Source of the DNA: Pseudoxanthomonas sp. PXM01
GTDB lineage: Bacteria > Pseudomonadota > Gammaproteobacteria > Xanthomonadales > Xanthomonadaceae
Assembly: GCF_014851815.1 (NCBI RefSeq)
Contig: NZ_JACVAJ010000002.1
Coordinates: 1,458,999-1,522,998, forward strand
Reading direction: 5' to 3'
Length of the DNA stretch: 64,000 nucleotides
The notes below the pieces were generated by a model. That model saw nothing but the letters and a program-made list of their open reading frames with translations. It had not been told where the DNA came from and ran no database searches. Below are positions 55,998-63,513 of this stretch, piece by piece (position 1 is the stretch's first letter; the number at the start of each line of letters is the position of its first letter). The translations under genes were made by a program, and so were the position numbers.

Positions 55998-58900
55998 TTG
56001 GTTTCCAGCTGGATCCTGCTGTTGGTGTCGGTCGGCTATGCCGCGCTGCTGTTCGGCGTGGCGTGGTGGGGCGACCGCCGCCCGATGTATCCCGACCGCC
56101 CCTGGCTGCGTCCGGTGGTCTACAGCCTGGCGCTGGCGGTGTACTGCTCGTCGTGGACGTTCTACGGCGCGGTCGGCAGCGCGGTGCGCAACGGCCTGGG
56201 TTATCTGCCGATCTACCTCGGCCCGGTCCTGTTGCTCCTGTTCGGCTGGCGCATCATCGAGCGGCTGGCGCTGATCGCACGCAGCGAGAACACCGTCTCC
56301 ATCGCCGACTTCATCTCCTCCCGCTATGGCCGCTCGCGCCGGCTGGCGGCATTGGTCACGGTGATCGCGCTGATCGGCGTGGTCCCGTACCTGGCGCTGC
56401 AGTACAAGGCGGTGGCGATGAGCCTGAGCGTGCTCAGCGGCGACGGCGGCGACAGCACGCACGGCTTCTTCACCGATCCCGCGCTGTACGTCGCGCTGCT
56501 GATGGCGCTGTTCGCCGCGCTGTTCGGTACCCGCCAGGTCGATGCCACCGAACACCACCACGGCATGATGCTGGCGATCTCGCTGGAATCGGTGGTCAAG
56601 CTGGTGGCGATGATCGCCGTGGGCGTGTTCGCCTACCTGTGGCTGGACGACAACGCCTTCCGCGTCACCGACTCGGCGCGCACGCTGTTCGAGAACGCGC
56701 CCCCCGTGGGCTTCATCGCGCAGACCCTGCTGGGCTTCCTCGCCATCGTCTGCCTGCCACGCCAGTTCCACGTGGCGGTGGTCGAATGCAGCGATGTCGG
56801 CGACATCCGCAAGGCGCGCTGGCTGTTCGGCGGCTATCTGGCGCTGTTCTCGCTGATGGTGGTACCGGTCGCGGCCGCGGGCGCATCGCTGTTCGGCGGC
56901 ACCAGCGTGGCCGACGACAGCTACGTGCTGGCGCTGCCGCTGGCGGAAGGGCGCACTGCGCTGGCGATCATCGCCTACGTCGGTGGTTTCTCGGCCGCCA
57001 CCGGCATGGTGATCGTGGCGAGCATCGCGCTGGCCACGATGGTCAGCAACGACCTGATCATGCCGGTGCTGCTGCGACGTGGCTGGGGCAAGCACCATGC
57101 CGAAGCCGACGTCGCCTCGCGCGTGCTGTGGATCCGTCGCGTGGCGATCCTGCTGCTGGCGCTGACGGCGTACTCCTACTACCGCAGCAGCAGCAACGAC
57201 AGCACGCTGGCGTCGTACGGCCTGATGGCATTCGCCGCGGTCGCGCAGTTCGCGCCCGGCCTGATCGGCGGCCTGTACTGGCGCGGTGCCAGCCGGCGCG
57301 GCGTGGAGGTCGGCATGGTGCTCGGCTTCGCCACCTGGATCTACACGCTGCTGCTGCCGACGATGACGCAGGCCGGCTGGTTCGACCTGCTGTGGCTGCA
57401 TGACGGCCCGTTCGGGATCCGCTGGCTGCGCCCGCAGCAGCTGTTCGGCCTGAGCGGCTGGGACACGCTGACGCACGGCACGTTCTGGTCGCTGCTGGTC
57501 AACACGGGCGCGATGATGATCGTGTCGGCGCGCTCGCGCCCCGGCGTCGACGAACGCCTGCGTGCCGCGCCGTTCCTCGACCCGTACGCGCAACGTCCCG
57601 CACTGGTGGCGGGCGAATGGCCCGGCAGCGTGCGCGTCGGCGACCTGCGCACGCTGGCCGAGCGCGTGGTCGGCGAGCGGCACGCGCGTCGCGCGTTCGC
57701 CGAACAGGCGCAGGTGCTCGAACGCGAATTCCAGCCCCATGCGCCGGCCGACCGCGCCTGGGTGCAGTTCACCGAGCGCCTGCTTGCCGCCGCCATCGGT
57801 GCCGCTTCCGCGCGCATCGTGCTGACCAGCGTGCTGCGCGGCTCGGGCATGGAACTGGGCGAAGTGGTCGCGGTACTCGACCAGGCCGGCCAGGAACTGC
57901 GCTTCAACCGCGAAATCCTGTCGACCACGCTGGAGAACATCAGCGCCGGCGTCAGTGTGGTCGATCCGGACATGCGCCTGGTGGCATGGAACCGCCGCTA
58001 CCAGCAGATGTTCGGCTATCCCGACGGCATGCTGTACGTGGGACGTCCCGTCGCCGATCTGATCCGCTACAACGCCGAGCGTGGCGAACTCGGTGACGGC
58101 GACATCGACGCGCAGATCAACAAGCGCATCCGCTACATGCGCGCGGGCTCGCCGCACATCTTCGAACGCGTGCGCGCCGACGGCCAGGTGATCGAGATGC
58201 GCGGCCAGCCGCTGCCGGGCGGTGGCTACGTCACCAGCTACAACGACATCACCGACTTCAAGCATGCCGAAGCGCAGCTGCTGGAAACCAACGAGACACT
58301 GGAGCAGCGCGTCGCCGAGCGCAGCGAGGCCGCCGAGCATGCGCAACAGTCGCGTACGCGCTTCCTGGCGGCGATCAGCCACGACGTGCTGCAGCCGCTC
58401 AACGCGGCGCGCCTGTTCGTCAGTGCGCTGCGCGACAGCGAACAGGGTGCGGACGAGCAGGCACAGGAACGCAAGCATCTCGCCGAGCGCGTCGATGCCT
58501 CGCTACGCGCCGCCGAAGAACTGCTGGACGGCTTGCTCGACGTCTCGCGCCTGGACGCGGGCGGCCTGCACACGCAGATCACCGACTTCGACGCGGGCGA
58601 ACTGCTGCGCGAGCTCGCCGCGCAGTACGCGCCCGTGGCGGCCGGCCGCGGCCTGAAGCTGCACGTGCACGCGCGCGCGATCCCGGTGCGCAGCGACCGC
58701 CGCCTGCTGCGCCGTGTGCTGCAGAACTTCCTCGCCAACGCGCTGCGGTACACCCGCGAGGGCCGCATCGTGATCGGCATGCGTGCGCATGGCGAGCGCA
58801 TTGCGTTGCAGGTCTGGGATACCGGTCCCGGCATCCCCGAGAATCACATGCGGCAGATCTACAACGAGTTCCACCGCTACCAGCAGCCGTTCGACTGGGG

Positions 58901-59465
58901 CGAGCGCGGGCTGGGCCTGGGCCTGTCGATCTGCCAGCGCATCTCGCGCCTGCTGCAGCACGAACTGGATGCGCGCAGCACGGTGGACCGCGGCAGCATG
59001 TTCTCCATCGTCGTGCCGCGCGGTGCTCCGCTCAGCGAACGACGCACATCGTCGCGCCGCACGCTGTCCAGTGAGTCGCTGTCCGGCCTGCGCGTGCTGT
59101 GCGTGGACAACGACCGCGAGATCATCGACGGCATGCAGGCGCTGCTCGGTCGCTGGCAGGTGGACGTCATCACCGCCACGACGGTGGACGAGGCACTGGA
59201 GAAGATCGCCGAAGGCCCGGCGGTGATGCTGGTCGACTACCACCTGCATGACCGGCTCGACGGCCTGGCCACGCTAGACGCGCTGCGTGCGGCCAGCCCC
59301 GGCCCCATTGCCGGCGCCCTGCTCACCGCCGACGGACGCGACGAGCTGAAGCGCGAAGCCCGCGAACGCGGTTACCGGCTGCTCACCAAGCCGGTGAAGC
59401 CTGCGTCGTTGCGTGCGTTCCTGGCGGCGCATCATCTGCCTACGCCGTCACCCACGACAGAGTGA
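55998..59465 (+). CDS. Hybrid sensor histidine kinase with SLC5-type transporter domain
   Basis: The 1155-residue protein has about 13 membrane helices at the N-terminus (residues about 1-510) that look like a sodium/solute symporter (SLC5), as in CbrA-type sensors. A PAS domain follows (YQQMFGYPDGMLYVGRPV), then a HisKA domain with the phospho-accepting His795 (AISHDVLQPLNAARLF). HATPase follows (GPGIPENHMRQIY, GLGLGLSICQRISRLL), and a C-terminal receiver with Asp1080 (MLVDYHLHDRLDG) closes the chain. It probably senses or imports a solute and relays phosphate. The TTG start at 55998 follows GGGAGAGGG. No response-regulator gene is directly adjacent. Confidence 0.93.
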   Translation: MVSSWILLLVSVGYAALLFGVAWWGDRRPMYPDRPWLRPVVYSLALAVYCSSWTFYGAVGSAVRNGLGYLPIYLGPVLLLLFGWRIIERLALIARSENTVSIADFISSRYGRSRRLAALVTVIALIGVVPYLALQYKAVAMSLSVLSGDGGDSTHGFFTDPALYVALLMALFAALFGTRQVDATEHHHGMMLAISLESVVKLVAMIAVGVFAYLWLDDNAFRVTDSARTLFENAPPVGFIAQTLLGFLAIVCLPRQFHVAVVECSDVGDIRKARWLFGGYLALFSLMVVPVAAAGASLFGGTSVADDSYVLALPLAEGRTALAIIAYVGGFSAATGMVIVASIALATMVSNDLIMPVLLRRGWGKHHAEADVASRVLWIRRVAILLLALTAYSYYRSSSNDSTLASYGLMAFAAVAQFAPGLIGGLYWRGASRRGVEVGMVLGFATWIYTLLLPTMTQAGWFDLLWLHDGPFGIRWLRPQQLFGLSGWDTLTHGTFWSLLVNTGAMMIVSARSRPGVDERLRAAPFLDPYAQRPALVAGEWPGSVRVGDLRTLAERVVGERHARRAFAEQAQVLEREFQPHAPADRAWVQFTERLLAAAIGAASARIVLTSVLRGSGMELGEVVAVLDQAGQELRFNREILSTTLENISAGVSVVDPDMRLVAWNRRYQQMFGYPDGMLYVGRPVADLIRYNAERGELGDGDIDAQINKRIRYMRAGSPHIFERVRADGQVIEMRGQPLPGGGYVTSYNDITDFKHAEAQLLETNETLEQRVAERSEAAEHAQQSRTRFLAAISHDVLQPLNAARLFVSALRDSEQGADEQAQERKHLAERVDASLRAAEELLDGLLDVSRLDAGGLHTQITDFDAGELLRELAAQYAPVAAGRGLKLHVHARAIPVRSDRRLLRRVLQNFLANALRYTREGRIVIGMRAHGERIALQVWDTGPGIPENHMRQIYNEFHRYQQPFDWGERGLGLGLSICQRISRLLQHELDARSTVDRGSMFSIVVPRGAPLSERRTSSRRTLSSESLSGLRVLCVDNDREIIDGMQALLGRWQVDVITATTVDEALEKIAEGPAVMLVDYHLHDRLDGLATLDALRAASPGPIAGALLTADGRDELKREARERGYRLLTKPVKPASLRAFLAAHHLPTPSPTTE

Positions 59466-59556
59466 GCGGGGGGGCGCCCCTCACACCCGCTTGATGAGTG
59501 ACCTACGTTTCAGTGTTCCTTTTGCAACATGGATTTATGCGAGGAAGCCGGACGCC

Positions 59557-59985
59557 ATGAAGATCATTCTTGCCCTGCTGCTGTATGCGCTCTCCTGCCT
59601 GGCATCCGCCGCGACACTCGATGCGCGCGACAGGATCGGGGCATGGATCAGTCCGGAACCGCAGGGCTTTTCCGCGTCGCTGGTGCGGCTCTTCAGCACG
59701 CCGCCAAGGGATCGCCTTGAGATCCGGAAGGACGGAACGGTCACGCTGGTTCGGGAGCTCGGCGGCGGAAAACGCCAGACACTCGTGGCGACACCCGCCG
59801 ACGTCAGCCTCCACGAAGACCTGATGATCGCCACGTTCCCGCTGGGCGCGGGCAACGCCAGGCTCGTGGTGACGGGCTGGAGCACCTCGCACTCGAAGCG
59901 TCTGATGGGTCACCTCTATCTCTACGATGCCAACGGCCTGTTCAACGGCATCCCGGTCGCGTTTGATCCGTCCCGTCATCCATAG
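59557..59985 (+). CDS. Exported protein of unknown function
   Basis: The 142-residue protein has a signal peptide (MKIILALLLYALSCLASAATL). The mature part is a mix of beta-type segments (LEIRKDGTVTLVRELGGGKRQTL, ARLVVTGWSTSHSKRLMGHLYLYD). No family is recognised. ATG 59557 starts the signal peptide; the open frame extends upstream but without signal. It is the last gene before the cassette region. Confidence 0.65.
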   Translation: MKIILALLLYALSCLASAATLDARDRIGAWISPEPQGFSASLVRLFSTPPRDRLEIRKDGTVTLVRELGGGKRQTLVATPADVSLHEDLMIATFPLGAGNARLVVTGWSTSHSKRLMGHLYLYDANGLFNGIPVAFDPSRHP

Positions 59986-60280
59986 TCGGTACACGCCTCC
60001 CGCCTCAACGGGATCTCCCTGTCGGCGCACGCGAAGCAGGAACATCGCCCGTTCACCAGAGCCGCGTATCCCGCGTTGCCACCAGCCTTCTTGAAGGCGT
60101 AACAGTGGCTGCGCCCTGACTGGCGGCGGCTTGGTCGGACGTCGGTGGCCCACTCACTCTCGGCATCTGAACGACCACGCGGCACCGGGCTGACCGCCGG
60201 CTTGCCGTCCTCCTTTCGAACGGCTGCGATCCAGGCACCAACGTCCGCGATCATTCCGCATTCCCGGAGCCGCCGGCGAA

Positions 60281-60298
60281 CCGCGTTATCACGCCAGT
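60281..60298. repeat. 18-base direct repeat, copy 1
   Basis: CCGCGTTATCACGCCAGT matches copy 2 (60440-60457) at 17 of 18 bases. The copies are 159 bases apart, and copy 2 sits next to the first recombination core. Confidence 0.6.
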
Positions 60299-60439
60299 AC
60301 GCCCTGATATCCAACCGACACCGCATCTCCACAGAATATTGCCGGTGCCGCGAATCGAACCTCCTAGACAAGCAAACGGTAAGCTGCTGATTGGAAAGGC
60401 CCCAAAGCATTGACGCCCTGTCTGTGCCAGCTGAATACT

Positions 60440-60457
60440 CCGCGTTATCACCCCAGT
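60440..60457. repeat. 18-base direct repeat, copy 2, next to the first core site
   Basis: CCGCGTTATCACCCCAGT continues into a 6-bp hairpin (ACCCCA/TGGGGT, 60450-60464) and then TATTAGGC before the GTTAGGG core. It could be part of an attI. Confidence 0.5.
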
Positions 60458-60473
60458 TTGGGGTCTATTAGGC

Positions 60474-60480
60474 GTTAGGG
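60474..60480 (+). other. Candidate attI core or leftmost cassette boundary
   Basis: GTTAGGG is a GTTRRRY-like core that starts the first cassette. The sequence to its left does not match the 60-bp attC family (only TTAGGC is similar), so this is either attI or a worn attC. Strand exchange would occur between G and TT. Confidence 0.55.
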
Positions 60481-60488
60481 GGCACTTG

Positions 60489-60935
60489 ATGAGGTTTCTC
60501 GGCGTGCTACTGCTTCCGCTGCTAGTCGGTTGCATTGCTGCAGATTCTTCGCACTATGCCGTGGCGCGAGCAATATCACCGGACGGCGCCATCGACGCGG
60601 TTGTAATTGAGTCGAATGGTGGCACCACAACCTCGTTCTCCTACGACGTATGCCTCGCCCCTCATGGCGGTAACTGCAATGTCTCAAAGTCCCTCGCTCA
60701 GCTCTATGGGGCTACTCGGAGCGACCAGGCATATGGCATCAACGTTCGTTGGGCCAACGGTTCTCTGATCCGGGTTGAGTACTTGGAGGCCAAGCGAGTA
60801 AAGGTGCTCCACTCTGCAACAACGATCGGTGGTCGCACCATCAATGTCGTTCTGCAACCCGGTATCAGCGACCCATCTGCTCCATCTGGCGGCATGCTGT
60901 ACAACCTCCAAGGACGGCCGCAAGATGCCCCCTAA
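60489..60935 (+). CDS. Cassette 1: small lipoprotein of unknown function
   Basis: The 148-residue product starts MRFLGVLLLPLLVGCIAADSS, a signal peptide with lipobox LLVGC, so it should be lipidated at Cys15. The mature part contains AISPDGAIDAVVIESNGGTTTSFSYDVCLAP and is predicted to be mainly beta. A TTG one codon upstream (60486) is also in frame. The TAA stop is part of the R'' core of its attC. No family is recognised, as is normal for cassette genes. Confidence 0.8.
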   Translation: MRFLGVLLLPLLVGCIAADSSHYAVARAISPDGAIDAVVIESNGGTTTSFSYDVCLAPHGGNCNVSKSLAQLYGATRSDQAYGINVRWANGSLIRVEYLEAKRVKVLHSATTIGGRTINVVLQPGISDPSAPSGGMLYNLQGRPQDAP

Positions 60936-60989
60936 CAATTCATTCAAGCCGAACCCGCTTCGCGGGTCGGCTTAACTCAGGCGTTAGAC
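60930..60989 (+). repeat. attC site 1
   Basis: R'' is CCCTAAC (60930-60936), complementary to the GTTAGGG that opens cassette 1. R' is GTTAGAC (60983-60989). The central arm reads AACCCGC, a TTC loop and GCGGGTC with an unpaired A, the asymmetric layout expected of a folded attC bottom strand. Confidence 0.95.
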
Positions 60990-60994
60990 CTGCC

Positions 60995-61426
60995 ATGAGA
61001 AGAATCTGCAGTCTGGTAGTCCTACTTCTTGGCATCACACTTGGTGCATCCGCTGCTGCCGAGCCGCATCCGGCCTGTTCTTCTGGCCTTACTCCTACAT
61101 CGACCGTTCCGCCAAAGCTGCCGCCTCGGCTGCACAACGAGTTCTCTGGCAAAGCCCAGGTCTCGTTTGTCATTAGTCGCTCCGGTCAAGTGCAGTCACC
61201 CGCCATCGTCTCTGCGGCGTGGCATCCTATCGGTCGTAGCCGCGGCCAGCCTGTTGGATATAACGAGGCAATTCTTTCGGCTGTGACCCAATGGCGTTAC
61301 CCCGCGCGAGCGAACTTGTGCCGCCATCAAGTTCCGATAGAGGTTCAGTTCAAAGACTTGTCCAGCTCTGCGGTTGGCAGGTCTAACAGTTCATTCAAGC
61401 CGACGCCGCTTCGCGGCGCGGCTTAA
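60995..61426 (+). CDS. Cassette 2: exported protein with TonB C-terminal-like domain
   Basis: The 143-residue protein has a signal peptide (MRRICSLVVLLLGITLGASAA). A region GKAQVSFVISRSGQVQSPAIVSAAW, followed by NEAILSAVTQWRYPA, matches the TonB C-terminal fold. Because it has no membrane anchor or proline linker it is not a complete TonB; it may be a soluble TonB-like partner. The reading frame runs past the attC boundary, so the last 13 residues (NSSFKPTPLRGAA) are encoded by the attC site itself. Start ATG 60995 is 6 bases after the R' core. Confidence 0.75.
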   Translation: MRRICSLVVLLLGITLGASAAAEPHPACSSGLTPTSTVPPKLPPRLHNEFSGKAQVSFVISRSGQVQSPAIVSAAWHPIGRSRGQPVGYNEAILSAVTQWRYPARANLCRHQVPIEVQFKDLSSSAVGRSNSSFKPTPLRGAA

Positions 61427-61440
61427 TTCAGGCGTTAGCG
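61381..61440 (+). repeat. attC site 2
   Basis: R'' is GTCTAAC (61381-61387), complementary to the GTTAGAC that opens cassette 2. R' is GTTAGCG (61434-61440). The arm is of the GACGCCGC/GCGGCGC subtype. The cassette 2 reading frame continues into this site. Confidence 0.95.
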
Positions 61441-61443
61441 GCC

Positions 61444-61794
61444 ATGATCAAGTTCCTGATAACTGGACTCCTTCTAGTGGGCGCCTTCAGTTTTCCAGCC
61501 TCTGCGTGCCAGCAGATCCTGGTCAGCAGCCCAACGATCAGAAAGAACGCCGACTTGGTACTCGAAGCTAAGGTTGTCTCAACCGAGCCAGATCATGGCC
61601 GTGACCCAAGGCCCGGTGACCCGGCACGCATACTTCGCCTTGAGGTTACCAGGACAGTAAAAGGCAAAGTAGGCCGCTCGATTAGCGTCCCGACAACAGG
61701 GTGCTACGTGCCGGCCTATGACACAGGAGAGTTGGTTACGGTTGTCCGCTTTCCCGGCGGCGAGTACCACGTTGTACCGAGACATCAGCAGTAG
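61444..61794 (+). CDS. Cassette 3: exported protein, TIMP/netrin-like pattern
   Basis: The 116-residue product has a signal peptide (MIKFLITGLLLVGAFSFPASA) with the predicted cleavage just before a cysteine (CQQI). It then shows ADLVLEAKVVSTEP, RLEVTRTVKGKVG and a second cysteine in TGCYVP. An N-terminal cysteine right after the signal peptide, a K-G turn and a later cysteine are also seen in the cassette 6 protein. This resembles the OB-fold of tissue-inhibitor-of-metalloproteinase (TIMP)/netrin modules. The match is by pattern only. The product is probably periplasmic. Confidence 0.7.
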   Translation: MIKFLITGLLLVGAFSFPASACQQILVSSPTIRKNADLVLEAKVVSTEPDHGRDPRPGDPARILRLEVTRTVKGKVGRSISVPTTGCYVPAYDTGELVTVVRFPGGEYHVVPRHQQ

Positions 61795-61806
61795 CGTGCT
61801 GCTGGC

Positions 61807-61866
61807 CGCTAACAATTCATTCAAGCCGAAGCCGCTTCGCGGCTCGGCTTAATTCAGGCGTTAGGC
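61807..61866 (+). repeat. attC site 3
   Basis: R'' is CGCTAAC (61807-61813), R' is GTTAGGC (61860-61866). The arm reads AAGCCGC/GCGGCTC, differing from site 1 by compensating changes on both sides. Confidence 0.95.
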
Positions 61867-61876
61867 CTGCACAGAT

Positions 61877-62185
61877 ATGACAGAGAAATTTGAGAAATTT
61901 CTTTTAGAGCGAGTCCTGCACCGGATCGATCACGGCGAACGTTCGCCCAGTTGGCCCGGCACACTCGTCCTATGGACTGCGGTTGGACTTGGCTCGTTCT
62001 TCCTGTTCTCCGGAGGCGGCGCTTCTCGTCCCTCGGTCGGCGCCATTGCAGTGGGTAGTTTCGTATTCGGCGCATTCGCGGCTCATGGGATAGCCAAAAT
62101 CTGGCGGTCACTTTGGTGGTCCTTCGTCGTGCGCTACATTGACTCAACAGCAATTCGCGCCCGGCTTGCCCAGTTGCAGGCCTAA
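61877..62185 (+). CDS. Cassette 4: two-helix membrane protein
   Basis: The 102-residue protein has two membrane helices (TLVLWTAVGLGSFFLF at about residues 28-43 and GAIAVGSFVFGAFAAHGIA at about 54-72). Basic and acidic ends flank them (MTEKFEKFLLERVLHRIDHGERS; ARLAQLQA). The TAA stop lies in the R'' core of its attC. No family is recognised. Confidence 0.7.
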   Translation: MTEKFEKFLLERVLHRIDHGERSPSWPGTLVLWTAVGLGSFFLFSGGGASRPSVGAIAVGSFVFGAFAAHGIAKIWRSLWWSFVVRYIDSTAIRARLAQLQA

Positions 62186-62239
62186 CAATTCATTCAAGCC
62201 GAACCCGCTTCGCAGGTCGGCTTAATTCAGGCGTTAGCC
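62180..62239 (+). repeat. attC site 4
   Basis: R'' is GCCTAAC (62180-62186), R' is GTTAGCC (62233-62239). The central arm AACCCGC/GCAGGTC has one mismatch relative to site 1 (G to A), a mark of drift. Confidence 0.95.
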
Positions 62240-62243
62240 GTCA

Positions 62244-62591
62244 ATGATCGTTCCTAAGCTGCTCAGCCTCTCAAGCTCCGATCTTGCCGCCGGAGAGCTT
62301 CCTCCAGACCCAGCGCACTGCCTCGTTCCAATGCTAGCTACGATTGGACCGAGTTCTGGCACCGTCGGAGACGGCTTTTCCTTTACTGTTGTCACGCCAA
62401 GCGCCTTAGCTGAGTCGGGGAGATTCGGCTGGGGGCGTGGCACACTGATCATTGATTCGTTCTCTTGGTCTCAGGTGGAGCACTCGGTCAATCGCCTCCT
62501 TGCGCACGCTTCCCGCCCAAGTTGGCAAGACGTTGCTCAAGTTCTCAATCACGAGCTGCTGTGGGAGTTCGACGGGTACCGTCAGAGTTGA
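62244..62591 (+). CDS. Cassette 5: Imm8-type immunity protein
   Basis: The 115-residue protein resembles the Imm8 family (PF15586), which neutralises toxins of polymorphic or contact-dependent systems. The pattern runs FSFTVVTPSALAESG (family F-x-V-x-TP-x-x-L), GTLIIDSFSWSQVEHSVNRLL (L-I-x-x-F-x-W) and PSWQDVAQVLNHELLWEFDGY (W-x-x-V-A...L-WEF-x-x-Y). No toxin gene lies in the same cassette, so it is an orphan that could protect against toxins from neighbours or compensate for a lost one. It lacks a signal peptide, so it is cytoplasmic. Confidence 0.78.
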   Translation: MIVPKLLSLSSSDLAAGELPPDPAHCLVPMLATIGPSSGTVGDGFSFTVVTPSALAESGRFGWGRGTLIIDSFSWSQVEHSVNRLLAHASRPSWQDVAQVLNHELLWEFDGYRQS

Positions 62592-62592
62592 C

Positions 62593-62652
62593 AGCTAACA
62601 ATTCATTCAAGCCGACGCCGCTTCGCGGCGCGGCTTAATTCAGGCGTTAGGC
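62593..62652 (+). repeat. attC site 5
   Basis: R'' is AGCTAAC (62593-62599), one base off the expected complement of GTTAGCC. R' is GTTAGGC (62646-62652). The arm is of the GACGCCGC/GCGGCGC subtype. Confidence 0.95.
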
Positions 62653-62665
62653 AGCAGGGGCGGAC

Positions 62666-63085
62666 ATGCGCGCACTGGCAACAATCGCATTATGGCTTGC
62701 GTTGGCCTCACCGGCCTTGGCTTGTACTTGCATCCTGCCCAATGGCACGCGATCAGATCATGTGCGTCACGGGTATCGGAACGCCGAGTCTGTCTTTTCC
62801 GCTTACGTTGAGTCGGTGCACTTCACCACTGCCTCTGGACAGACACAGCGCATCGCCAAGCTGCGGGTGCTACAAGTCTGGAAGGGTGCGTTTAAACCAG
62901 ATTCCTGGGTAGAGTTTGTGTCTGACGAGGACACGGGAATGTGCGGCTTACCCGTAGAGCCAGACACTGCCATCTTGGCCTACACAACAGGAAATGTCTT
63001 GGTTTCTTGCTCCATGACCGGCCCACTGCACGAAGCGACCCAAGACATTCCACTGCTCAACAAGCTGGCTGGTCGCAGCAAATGA
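62666..63085 (+). CDS. Cassette 6: exported protein, TIMP/netrin-like pattern
   Basis: The 139-residue product has a signal peptide (MRALATIALWLALASPALA) with cysteines just after it (CTCILP). It continues with AESVFSAYVESVHF, KLRVLQVWKGAF and a later cysteine (TGMCGLPVE). The layout (Cys pair at the mature N-terminus, beta-strands with a KG turn, later Cys) parallels the cassette 3 product, so they may be distant paralogues. TIMP/netrin-like assignment is tentative. The gene is followed by 7 bases before the attC. Confidence 0.7.
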   Translation: MRALATIALWLALASPALACTCILPNGTRSDHVRHGYRNAESVFSAYVESVHFTTASGQTQRIAKLRVLQVWKGAFKPDSWVEFVSDEDTGMCGLPVEPDTAILAYTTGNVLVSCSMTGPLHEATQDIPLLNKLAGRSK

Positions 63086-63092
63086 GGCTGCT

Positions 63093-63152
63093 GCCTAACA
63101 GTTCATTCAAGCCGACGCCGCTTCGCGGCGCGGCTTAATTCAGGCGTTAGGC
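63093..63152 (+). repeat. attC site 6
   Basis: R'' is GCCTAAC (63093-63099), R' is GTTAGGC (63146-63152). The arm is of the GACGCCGC/GCGGCGC subtype, identical to site 2. Confidence 0.95.
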
Positions 63153-63173
63153 ACCACAAGGAGACTTTCGTCA

Positions 63174-63503
63174 GTGCCACGATTTCGCGTCATTGTCACG
63201 GGCATCGGAATGGACATTCCGCCTGAGGGATCTATCGGCTTCGCCACCACGCGCTTTGTTCGTGCCACATCCGAGAATGACGCCGCCGCTAAAGCGCTTG
63301 TCCTAGTGGCTGAGTCGGTCGCATCGGAACAAGCATTTGCGGCCTCGCCAGCTCCGACATTGGCGGTTGATCGGGTTGTCCGTGTCCGCAGTCCTTTCAA
63401 GTTGTCCCGCCCCAACAAGGGCTATACCCTTGTTTGTGCTGACGCGGAGCTGGAGGATGCTCTGCACATTGAGCGTCAAGTAGGTACTGGGTGGTTCCTG
63501 TGA
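63174..63503 (+). CDS. Cassette 7: cytoplasmic protein of unknown function
   Basis: The 109-residue product starts with GTG (MPRFRVIVTGIGMDIPPEG) and has no signal peptide or membrane helix. The IGFATTRFVRATSENDAAAKALVLVAESV segment suggests an alpha/beta ferredoxin-like small protein. It ends with QVGTGWFL. No family is recognised; it may be specific to integron cassettes. GGAGAC (63160-63165) is a possible SD. Confidence 0.65.
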   Translation: MPRFRVIVTGIGMDIPPEGSIGFATTRFVRATSENDAAAKALVLVAESVASEQAFAASPAPTLAVDRVVRVRSPFKLSRPNKGYTLVCADAELEDALHIERQVGTGWFL

Positions 63504-63513
63504 TTCGGGTGGC

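Larger units (their letters stand above)
59986..60473. other. Left flank of the cassette array, no certain gene
   Basis: This is 488 bases between the last flanking gene and the first cassette. An integrase gene would be expected here on the minus strand, reading left from attI, but no tyrosine-recombinase motif (R-HxxR-Y) is visible in any frame. A 144-codon minus-strand frame (59976-60410) has no recognised similarity. The region contains an 18-base direct repeat (60281-60298 and 60440-60457). GC content drops toward the right. Confidence 0.5.

Noticed and set aside
54876..58478. 1200-codon minus-strand frame over the FAD protein and histidine kinase genes
   Set aside because: Its composition (His, Gln, Arg, Ala) is that of an antisense shadow; the plus-strand genes have complete domains.
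59463..59485. GC-rich hairpin after the histidine kinase as a terminator
   Set aside because: It is self-complementary but has no T-run and overlaps the stop codon; not strong enough to list as a feature.
59976..60410. A 144-codon minus-strand reading frame left of the array, considered as a degraded integrase
   Set aside because: It has none of the integrase motifs, no ribosome-binding site and no recognised domain; kept only as part of the flank description.
60330..60420. A tRNA-like T-loop (GGTTCGATTC) on the minus strand
   Set aside because: The flanking bases cannot form the T-stem or an acceptor stem, and no anticodon arm can be drawn. It is a chance match.
62941..63138. Frame ending in the attC-encoded SSFKPTPLRGAA tail
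   Set aside because: It overlaps the cassette 6 gene in another frame and has no start context. It only shows that the attC frame is open.
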